Positions 47,113-59,100 of a stretch of DNA of 64,000 nt are shown in pieces; position 1 is the stretch's first letter; each line of letters starts with the position of its first letter. The position numbers and the translations under genes are program-made. Origin of the DNA: Apostichopus japonicus. Taxonomy: Eukaryota; Echinodermata; Holothuroidea; Aspidochirotida; Stichopodidae. Below the pieces are notes generated by a model, which was not told the origin of the DNA, searched no databases, and worked only from the letters and a program-made list of their open reading frames with translations. Location of the stretch: the NCBI RefSeq assembly GCF_037975245.1, contig NC_092571.1, positions 15,679,917-15,743,916 on the forward strand. Direction: 5' to 3'.

Positions 47113-50100
47113 CTAAGAGCAAAATGAATCAAAGGCTGACATGTAAGGTCAAAGGTCGAACTTTGTTATGATAAATGTCAGCCTGTCAGCAGACCATCAA
47201 ACTTAGCCAACTTCATCAAATTAAAGATCTGCTTTATTGGGCTCCAATTATAGAATGCTACAGCTAGGAATGTTTTGTGATTACGTAATCGACCTGCCAC
47301 GGTCGTAAATCGACCTCAGGCTTAACAATTAGCCTGCAGAGCTTCTTAACACCATCAGGCTCTTTGTGTAAACACTGTGTCGAAATGTGTTCATGTCTAC
47401 AATGTAGTTAATCATACAGCATTTACACAAAGCCCCTCATACAAGATAAAATATGTGGCAGGCATTGCAGACTAATTGGTAAAAAGAGGTCATTTTACGA
47501 CCAAGGCAGGTAGATTACGTAATCTCAAGAAACTTTTCCATGATAGCGTGCTAAAGGTCGGGTCTATACAGCAGACCTTTTGGTATTTCTTATATACCAA
47601 TTGATGTTATTCTTTTTAACACCTACAGGCACATCAGTTATATGAAGTATCAAGGAATGCCAAGGGAAATGCTAAATTCCAAACATTACAACGTTTCTTC
47701 ATTAAAAAAATATTTAAAAAAAAATAATAGGGCTGATAGATTGTACAAATCATATAAAATACGTTGGAACACTATGCAGTTAGAAACCTGATCAGATGGT
47801 GCATGGACTTCCAATAGGAGCCAGTCTCCTTCTGCTAGCTGATGCTAGAAACCTCTTTATATAACTTAATGAATCACGGCAAACGGAGACATTATTAACA
47901 AACCCGAAGAGTGTTGAGAAATATTGAGGTTAGAGCGTAATTCAAGCTAGTGACCCACACACACTAGTAAGGTCAATGGTTTTGAATCAATTTTGAGCCA
48001 AACTGTTTTCTCTGCTCTTTTCAAAGATTTAGTTTAGATAGTGTTGGGTAGGAGCGTGAACTTCCAACAGGAGACCAATTTTATTATGCTCAATGAACCA
48101 TAATCATCATCGTAATGATCTTGTAAAACATATCTGTAAAAATATCTTAATCAGCTTCGCAAAGTACTGTGCATGGTAGGGTGGGTGTTAATTTGACCTA
48201 CATGATATTGCATCGGTCTGGTTATACCAGTCATGTGATTGCTCAACTGTGCAAAATATTGAATTTAAATTATTTAAAAAAAAATGGAATAATAATAAAT
48301 AAAAATACAAGAACATTATTAGTGACATCATGGAGTTAGTATTGCCACAAATATGCTAGATTGATTGTAAAATGGCCATAGGTTGACGTTTTGCACTTCT
48401 AATTGTACAGCCACCCACATTTTGCTGATTTTACTCAGTGAGACATATTTGATCGATGAAGAGGGAGTTCCCAAGTCTTGTGTGACTTCAACCTGCCCCT
48501 CCCTCCCCCTCCCCCCCCCCCATCCACCCTGAAAGTTTTGGCAATAACTTAACCCTTAAAATACTAAACCATCAAAGTATTACCTATTTATATTTTAATA
48601 GTAATATACATTTCGGGTGATGGTTGATGGATGTTTTTACCTCTTAAAGGCTCTGAGAAGTTGAAAGACCATTTCTAAATTTTGATCCAGAATATGAGAT
48701 CTCATGAAATGTACCACGTGGCTGATATCCTCATCTAAGGGACCTACAAGAAGAAACAGACGGGTTTTTTTAACGAGAAATTAAAAAAAAAATTGACAAT
48801 ATCAGTTTCTGCAGCTAAAAATGCACAACGAATAGGCTACAATAAAAGCAAATCTCTTATTAGTTGCTTGTCAACAGAGAGTTTTTGTGCCCTGGCCTTC
48901 AGATTCTTCCCCCTCCTCCAAGAAAATTTGCGGTAACCCTAGTTACCGTACTAAAATGCTGCTCGCTTTTTATTGTATCCTACAACAATGTAAAGCTGCA
49001 TGGCTATTACTTTAGTAAACCCATAACTCTTCAAACAGTTTAACTAGAACATGAAAACTGATAACTTTTGAACAAATGCAGGGTTAGATTTTGTATTTCT
49101 GAAGGAGGCCCTGAACCAGACATAGATTTTGGGGCCTGCACTTTCATGAATTTACACTATTTTACCCTAGGTGTGTTTCAATTAGTATGTGTGTAAAGCA
49201 TTAGTTGTCAAGATTTCATTGAATAGGTTTGCTATACCCATTGGCATGTACTTAGAAATGTGATAAGAGGCTAACCCCCCCCCCCTCCCAACCCACCCAC
49301 CCTTCCCAAAATTGTTCTAACTTTAAAGAAATTCTCTGAAAGGTATCTGATAAGCCTCTTTTTTTCCCTCTGTTTTGGCCTTTAATTTTCCCTCCTTCAT
49401 TGGGGCTTCCCAGGTCTGTTTGGTCCGATGGTAAATGTCGCACTGAGCAAATGAAAACTGTCTTTTAATGGTTTTATACCCACGAAAGGTCATAGTCGCA
49501 TTACTGATAAATCTATAAAGGTAATTGGATTAAATTATTAACTACTTCTTAATTTAGGTCAAAGGAATATATATCCACAAATAAAGGTGGTTACTACATA
49601 GCTCAACTGTTCACACTGGAATCAATATATACTGTACAGCTTTTGGTACTATAATTATGTATGTATGTATGTATGTATATGTGATCTTCCCGCAAGCAGG
49701 AACTCGCGAAAGAAGCCATGGAGGCTTATAGACTCGCAAGCTGACCGAAGCCAATCTCTCGGCACACATCCATTTAACGTCCATGTCGGGAAGTTGTTAT
49801 TGAACAACACCCTTGCCAGACGACACACCTTGCTGTCGGCAGGAATCGAACCGGGGATCTCATGACTGGGAGACGCCGGCGTTAACCACTAGGCTATACA
49901 CTCCGCCTAAAAATATATTATAAATCACTTTTGTCAACAACAACTTACTTGCAAACAACTCCATCCACTGTTTCATCATATTTTTAACATCCTCAATCGT
50001 AAAGGCTCCACCGAGACTGATTTTCTTCTTCTCTGCATCTGCCGCAACTACTTCATATTTTACTGTTTCTCTTTCCTCGATGACACTTGGGTCTAACTCA

Positions 50101-53100
50101 GGCTCTGCATATTCATCACTATGTTGATCTTCTTTAATGAAATTATGAATATTCATATCATCATTAGTGCTCAGCTCATGACGACTTTTTCTATCATTTG
50201 TATTACTTAAAGAGTCTGTCGAAGGGTCTGTTGCGATCTTCACCCCGATCTTCAATTTCCTATCACACTTTTTTTTCTTAAACGCAAATTCTCTCATATT
50301 GAATGCCTCGGGAATGTTCCGTTTTCCAGCCGTTCTTGCACCCAGTGTCTGGTTAGTACCTCCCTGGACAAAGAGATATATGCAAATAAAAAAATATAAA
50401 AAGTATAAATTTTCACCTTTAAAATATTTGTTGTATAATATCTTGATGAATAAATGCATATTTGCAAACTTGAAAGTATTTGTATCAATTGGTCAGTTTG
50501 AGACTTGAATGGAATTCTGTCACCTAGGGGTCAAAGTTCAATCATAAACCCAACAAGAACAATGAGTCTACATGACTGTTCAAACTTTGCCCACTGAATA
50601 ATACAACTGGAAACACAAACGGTAGGTAAATGTAGGACTACGTAAGCTAACATCCCCACCCCCTCCCCTCACCCCCTCCCCTTTTCAGCAATTAATTCTA
50701 GACTTCAAGACTGTTTGCATAAATATCCTATAGCACTCACAATTGGTGTACTTTGCGCTAGTTTTAGCCGACATCTTTCGCTTTCAACGACCTCTTGCAG
50801 TATGTCCGCGGGAAGATTCTGCAAAACTTCTTGATCAAGTTTAGAGGTAATCCCAGTTGATGTGCTGGCTTGGTTTGGGTCAAAATGTTTTGTTTTTCTG
50901 AAGAAAGTAAAACAAATAAAAAAATAATGATTCCATTTTATTATTTACTATGTTAATAATTAATTACACATAGTATAACAAAAAAATGTTTATGTTAATA
51001 CCAATTTAGAGAGAAATTCTTATCAAGAAAATTAATTCAAAGCAATAACTGGAGATTTAAACTTTAATATTGTAAATAATGACATTATCAAATCTGGCAA
51101 AACTCTAAAAGTAGTCCTTATAGTTTTATCTATCATTCTATAGCTCTCTTATAAACACATCTGTATATTACACATTATTGGACAAATTGTGTCAATATTT
51201 AGAATTTCATGACTGAAATTCAAATAAAAATGTTAAACCAGTTTTTGATAATTTTATTATACTATAGATGACACTGTATGCTGTACTGGCCCCAAATATG
51301 CTAGATATTCAAATATGGTCAAGTACCTTTGGTCAAAATAATGAAACTGTTTCTATTACAACCTTTGAGGAAATTTTCCTCACTGGGACATTCAGTCATC
51401 ATATGTGTTCCTTAAAAATATCTGAGAACAATATGGAGAGTAACGTAAAGACCTCCAGGAAAGTACTTTTTGAAAACTGCGTGCAATGATAGCGTGCTTT
51501 TATTTGGGACCTATACTGACTACCTTTAAAGGTCATCCATATTTGGCCCCAAATTTGGGCATATTAAACATTGCTAAAAGTGTTCATATTTTTTTTCATT
51601 TCATTTTTATTTTTCAAAGTACTCTCTGGATCAGTTCTGACCCTCAAAAGTTTTCCCCAGATTTACAGGAATGTTCAACGAGACAACAGAAACATCTACG
51701 AGATGAATAAAGCCCCAGGATGGTGGTGAACCTTTTTCGTGAACTTTGCACATGTCATTATTATTTGACTTTCGAGCATATTTTTGGAGCCTGCAGTCTG
51801 GTGATTTTTAAAAGTGGAGTCTCCACCTTGCTTTCAAAACGACGTATGACTACAACGTGTTGATTTCCTCTAGAAAAGATGATGTTGGTAAATGGTCGTG
51901 CCTTTGATCTACAAATCTAAGTTCGATCTTAAGATTTGGTACCCATTGCTGTGACATTTAGCTTTATAACAGAAATAATGTGAAACACAAGAAGGAAAAA
52001 AAACAACTATTCAAGGTATAAAAATAATTTTTGTGCAGTACTGTTACCTATCATCGTCACTGATTTCAGAAGAATTCTTTAAACCAAGCTTGGACTCACG
52101 AAGAACTTCGCTCTGTATCGCTGTAGGTAGGGAATCCAACACTGATGGATCTATCTATAAAGAATAATTATTTAACAATGTTTTCATTTGTCAAAAAAAC
52201 AAAACGGACACAATTTTTACAGCACTTCAATGACTTAGCCACAATATCTCTATTAAAGGATCAAAGGTGATCATAGATATATGATTTTTATATCATTTCC
52301 AAGAACATTTCTTATGATGTTATTGATCATCAAAGAGAAACTACTATCTGTTCAGGTAATACACCTCCATTAAATTATGCAGACCCAGAAATTCAGGATA
52401 TTTACCGGCCAAATGCCAGGGAATATTACCGTTTGGAAATTTTCTGCCGGTACAGATGAAGAACTTAAACATGACGGTCAGTCAAAGAATTGGCATGATT
52501 TCCGTAGCTAATATAAGCCCTGTATTTACTGCTAATTCTTATCGGCAAGAATTATTGGGTTGTTATCAAAAGCCTGTGTACAGTCATTATAAACTGATGT
52601 GCACTGTAACTCAAGAAAAACAGAACTTGATTTTAGCCAGTGGATCTTTTGATGCACTGACATTTTCCAGCACTGTGGTTGAAATTGTGGAATTCTCCGC
52701 CTTGCTATTTCAAGAAATAATAATTTAACACCTGAGGCTTGATACACCATCAAAGTGGCTGGATAAAGGAAAGATTGACCCGGTGCAAAATTGCTACCAG
52801 CTATTTGATCCGACCCAAGGGCCATGGGGCCTTGAAAGAAACAATTAATGGAGGACCCGCCAAGAAGAGCACAGCACCTTTGGTGTATGTGACCCAAAGG
52901 CACTCCGGCCCCTAGCTGGTGTGCGGGTAGGCCCATCGGGACCAGGGCTGGTGGGGATCTAGTGCAGAACAGAGCCCATTAAAGCAGCAATCCAAATTAA
53001 TTTTTGAGAATTTTTTGGGCCCGACTTAGAACTGAGACCTGTGTAATGGTTTTGCCTCCAACGGCTGCAATAAAGCGCAATTTTTAACCTTTTTAACCAT

Positions 53101-56100
53101 TAATTTGGGGCACAGGAAAATCAAAATGACATGTATAGACCGTATAGAGATACTTCAAAATTTTTGTTTGGTACAAATGGTTATAATATGCTTACCTTTC
53201 CATTTGGGTATTTCTTCTTTTTTTCATTGCGAGAGGTGAGAGCTCCTCGTGGTGTTGTAAAGTTTTTCCTTGAAACTACTTTGCCATTCACAGCTGCACT
53301 ACAGTCAGTAGTTCCAACCACGTCATATCCAGCTTCATCCGAAGTGTTTGATTCCCTCGTTCTCTTAGGACCCTGTTTCTCACCGACGACTTTATTCATC
53401 GGCAACTTGCCTTCACCGCCACTGCCAGTGTCATCTTCCTTTATCGTAGGCAACCTTAGTTCTTTCCGGCCGTGAATGCCGGACGTGACCGACACGTTCT
53501 TTCCCGTCGATATTTTCGCGGAGGTTTTATCCGGCTTGTTTTCTTCTCTTTTAAAGACTGCCAGTTTAGACCTCGTTGTCTCGGCGATGGTTTGATACCT
53601 TGCTCTTTTGTCTGTCATAGCCCTCGGTGTTCTGCTGCTGGTCTTATCGAGACCTCCTCCAATGGTATCACTCTCTACTGTTTGATTGACAGTTTTCCTT
53701 TTTGGTGACTTAGTTTTATCCTTATCCAATGGTAACCCTTTCTTGCTATTTTCTATTTTCCCTTGACTAATTTTATTCCTTAATGCCTTGTTGGTATTGT
53801 CCATTGCTGTTGCATGGATGCTTGGTCTCATTGCCTTTCTGTCCTTTTGTCTCACGGCTGCTTTGTCGATACAATTGTTTCTTCCTATGTTGCGATGGAC
53901 CATTACTCCTCTGTTGACATTATTAATGGCTGTTCTGTTGCTGTGTTCCCCAACTGCTCTGTTGCTAATATGCCTAGTTGCTCTGTTGACATTAGCCATG
54001 GCTGCTCGGTTGCTAGGATCCCTACCTGCTTTGTTGCTATGATCCCCAGCTGCTCTGCTGGCATACTGAAATCCTCTTTTGACGTTATTTTGTACTGCTA
54101 CTCTGCGAGTATGATCTGACGATCCGTTGTTAGCCCCATTCATGACTGCTCGGTTGCTAGGGTCCCTACCTGCTTTGTTGCTATGATCCCCAGCTGCTCT
54201 GCTGGCATACTGCAATCCTGTTTTGTCGTTATTTTGTACTGCTACTCTGCGAGTATGATCTGGCGATCCGTTGTTAGCGCCATCCATGACTGCTCGGTTG
54301 CTAGGATCCCTACCTGCTTTGTTGCTATGATCCCCAGCTGCTCTGCTGGCATACTGCAATCCTGTTTTGTCGTTATTTTGTACTGCTACTCTGCGAGTAT
54401 GATCTGGCGATCCGTTGTTAGCGCCATCCATGACTGCTCGGTTGCTAGGATCCCTACCTGCTTTGTTGCTATGATCCCCAGCTGCTCTGCTGGCATACTG
54501 CAATCCTGTTTTGTCGTCATTTTGTACTGCTACTCTGCGAGTATGATCTGGCGATCCGTTGTTAGCGCCATCCATGACTGCTCGATTGCTAGGATCCCTA
54601 CCTGCTTTGTTGCTATGATCCCCAGCTGCTCTGCTGGTATTCTGCAATCCTGTTTTGTGGTTATTTTGTACTGCTACTCTGCGAGTATGATCTGACGATC
54701 CGTTGTTAGCGCCATCCATGACTGCTCGATTGCCACGATCCCTACCTGCTTTGTTGCTATGATCCCCAGCTGCTCGGCTGGCATACTGCAATCCTATTTT
54801 GTCGTTATCTTTTACTGGTACTCTGCGAGTATGATCTGATGATCCGTTGTTAGCCCCATCCATGATTGCTCGGTTGCTAGGATCCCTACCTGCTTTGTTG
54901 CTATGATCCCCAGCTGCTCTGCTGGCATACTGCAATCCTGTTTTGTCGTTATCTTTTACTGGTACTCTGCGAGTATGATCTGACGATCCGTTGTTAGCGC
55001 CATCCATGACTGCTCGGTTGCTAGGATCCCTACCTGCTTTGTTGCTATGATCCCCAGCTGCTCTGCTGGTATACTGCAATCCTGTTTTGCCGTTATCTTT
55101 TACTGGTACTCTGCGAGTATGATCTGACGATCCGTTGTTAGCGCCATCCATGACTGCTCGGTTGCTAGGATCCCTACCTGCTTTGTTGCTATGATCCCCA
55201 GCTGCTCTGCTGGCATACTGCAATCCTGTTTTGCCGTTATCTTTTACTGGTACTCTGCGAGTATGATCTGACGATCCGTTGTTAGCGCCATCCATGACTG
55301 CTCGGTTGCTAGGATCCCTACCTGCTTTGTTGCTATGATCCCCAGCTGCTCTGCTGGCATACTGCAATCCTGTTTTGTCATTATCTTTTACTGGTACTCT
55401 GCGAGTATGATCTGACGATCCGTTGTTAGCGACAACCGTGACTGCTCGGTTGCTAGGATCCCTACCTGCTTTGTTGCTATGATCCCCAGTTGCTCTGCTG
55501 GCATACTGCAATCCTGGTTTGTCGTTATCTTTTACTGCTACTCTGCGAGTATGATCTGACGATCCGTTGTTAGCGCCATCTATGACTAAACCATTGGCAC
55601 TTGATGCTCTGCTGGTATTGTCCCTTGCAACTCTGTTGCACTGTTCTATTTCTGTTCTATCTGTAACATCCAGTCTTCGTTTGTTGATGTTATTCATGGC
55701 TGCATTGTTGTAGTTTCCCCGCATTGATGATGTGTTTGTATTACTTGGTCCTCTTTTGGTACTACCTATGGTTTCTACCTTATCGAATGTTAGTGCTCTT
55801 TTCACCCCACTTACCGGACCCTTGGGAGTCTTTGGAACAAAGCTACTTTCCTTTATCCTTCCTTGATTTATCTCTGCAGGAACCTGAGATTTATCGTTTT
55901 CTTCGGTTTTCATTCCTTTCTGGGAATCGATCATTTTTTGATCGACGCCTACATTGCTCCCAAATCTCTGTACATTTGTCTGATCGGTAGACGACAGTTC
56001 TCCCTTCTGGAATAATCCCTCTCTGGAAGAATTTGGAAATCGTCCTTTGATTTCTGCCACCAAATTCTCGTTATGTCTCATGGCGAGACGTTTCCCGTCG

Positions 56101-59100
56101 AGTGGGAGACCGTTCAGGGGGGCAAAAGTCTTCTTCATGACATTTTGTGCTTTGCTCATCTTGGTCGCAGAGTTCCGCGACACGCAGGCACGCTTTTTAG
56201 TGACAAAAGAGAGAAGGGAGTATGGTTTTTCCTTCGTCTTGGGAGGAGAAAGTTTGGGGGAGATCGGACACTTGGACTGAGTAGGGCTGTCTCCTTTCTT
56301 TGGGAGCATTTCCGTGAGTGATTTGGTTTTATTCGTCATGCTGCTGGGTGGCTTCAGACGGCTCATTTGGATGCCAACCTTGGAGAAGCAAGAAAATGGA
56401 AAAACTTAAAATGACAGCAGCTGGCTGCAAATTCAATTATACATAACTAATTAAAAGATACCAAAAATAGAACCTTAATTTATGTAGTTATGTGATTATT
56501 GTAAGCTCCAATTTTTTCTCCAAAGTAGCCTGCTATAGTTCCTTTTCGTAACAAAATTCCACTCTCCTCCAGATTTATCGAGATTAAGATACTAACTTGC
56601 AATGTCTTCTACAAATTCAGTCAAGTTGTTTTCTTGTCCAAATCCAATCTGACATCTTTATCAATCTAGACACTGACGTATGAAACATCAAAAGGGGCTC
56701 ATCAGCATTTCCACGGAGGGGGCTGTCACATTGGTACTCGGACATACTTAATCCGTACTATTTCTAGATCTCCGATTCAAAAGGTACACGATAGGGTAAA
56801 AGCACTCACAAGAGCACACACGCACACCCGATGAAATTGTAGAGAGACACTCTGGTTGATTGCCTCATTCAAGATTCCACTTACCAGCATTATCGCCGAT
56901 TACGAAAAAACAAGTATTACATAACACACGCTGGATGCATTGTTTTCAAATGAACTATTCTTTGTTAACCATGAACAAACTGGTTTATATATACTATAAG
57001 CAATTAATCAACTAATGATAACCCCCATTCTACTAAAACTCATAGCGAAAGCTAGTTACGCATATAACTACAGAGGTCTGGTATGAGAGCGCCCTCTGTT
57101 AATTTTGTTCATGGTTGCAGTGCCCTCTGTTAATCTGCTTTGCATATATTCTTACAGTGGAAAAACAATAACGATCCTATGAAAGAGTGAACTGATTAGG
57201 CCTACAGGTGAATCTCACAAACCAAAATGACAATTAAGAGACACCAACCATGCACTATCAATGAGGGCACTCATGATACACACTTCAAATGTATTGATTA
57301 ATTGAAAATTAAAATTTGACAATTTAATCCTATAATATAAAATTAAAAAAATACAGATTAAAATTTGTTTATATGATCAGAGAAAGGCAGTAACTCCTGA
57401 AGAGCGAACTGATTAGGCCTACAGGTGAATCTCACAACGAAAATGACAATGACGACACACTAAGCATGCACGTTCAATGAGGGGACTCATTATACATACT
57501 TCACATGTATTGATAAATTGAATTGAAATTTGGAAATTGATTCCTATAACTGTAAACTTATGAAAATACAGATTAAAATTTGTTTATATGATCAGAGAAG
57601 GCTTTAACTCCTGGAAGAAGGATATGATTCCATTGTGAATATCTGTCAAAGAACCTGATACACTCTCGAACTTATTCGCCTTACATCAAAACTGTTTAAA
57701 CTGTGATGATGATCGTGGTCCATCAAGCGGGGGGGGGGGGGGGGGGGGGGGTATCATACTTCACATGTATTGATAAATTGAATTGAAATTTGGAAATTGA
57801 TTCCTATAACTGTAAACTTATGAAAATACAGATTAAAATTTGTTTATATGATCAGAGAAGGCTTTAACTACTGGAAGAAGGAATTGATTCCATTGTGAAT
57901 ATCTGTCAAAGAACCTGATACACTCTCGACCTTATTCGCCTTACATCAAAACTGTTTAAACTGTGATGATGATCGTGGTCCATCAAGCGGGGGGGGGTAT
58001 CATAAGTCCCCCCCCAGGAGGGTATATACCGAATTATGATCACAGATAAAGTTGGTGAGAGATCCACTGTGTAGGCTACATGTGTACCTGAACTGAAATA
58101 AACTGATGGATATAGGCCTAATTAGGCCTACTACAAATGATCTGAACCACTGTGTAGGCTACATATGTCCTTAACTGAAATAATCTGATGGATATAGGCC
58201 GAGGCCTACTACAAAGGATCTGAACTAAAAGATGCGAGTGTATTAATTTGAAGAAAGTAAGTCACCCGAGATAGAGCCCGGTCACAAGAAAGTAAACAAC
58301 TTGACTAACTCTCAACCTCAGTTGTGATCTTGACCATGTGATGATGACGCTGATTAAGTGCTAATGTTACACTCTTCAACTGTTTTGATATTAAATGAAA
58401 TATCAAAATAATTTGTTCACTTTTTTATTCCAATTTTAATGCTGTAAAGTTAACTAATGCAAGCTTACTGATTATATTTTTATCTTCTTATACTCACAGA
58501 TTATGAGCAATAACTACCAGAATGGTTCTTAGTATATTCCCCTCTTTTCCTCGGTCCAATTTAAAATTACAAAAAAACTATCCGAAGATTTGAGAGCCAA
58601 TTACCGAAAACCACTCCAATAGGAATCTTCCGTGTTTCACGTTTCGAATAAACATCGATTATAAACTGAGCATGCTTTAGGACAGACAGTGTGATGCGTA
58701 CGTCATAGGAGGTATTACATCAGAAATTATCTTGAAATCGATTCATCTTTGTTTCTCACCGAAAAGGAAAAGCCATTCTTCTACCGACTACTTTATATAT
58801 TCTGGCATTACTCCAGCAACATTTGAAATCTGTTTCTGGGTTTAGTGAAATACTTTTAAAGTGATATATTTGTGCATATTAAGTTTTAAAGATTATTTGG
58901 CAAACATTGGATACTGCAAACTCATTTGAGAATTTAGCTGAGAATTTAGCTTATTTAGGTCAGTACTAGTACTACAGAGGATAGTGGATGAAAAATGGCA
59001 TGTGTCAAGTCTTCTTTTTTAGGGTAAAGCATCCTGAGAATTATGAGGAATATATTCAACACTTCCACTCCCGTTCCTGCTCTCCGGCCTGCTAAATGTG

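Noticed and set aside
52532-52936. 134-codon minus-strand frame in a REV1 intron
   Set aside because: The flanking exons join with matching phases without it, and the codons show no domain or splice context.
53788-54695. Plus-strand Cys/Ser-rich frames of up to 170 codons
   Set aside because: Antisense shadows of the REV1 repeat exon, whose sense frame is three times longer and splices into conserved REV1 exons.
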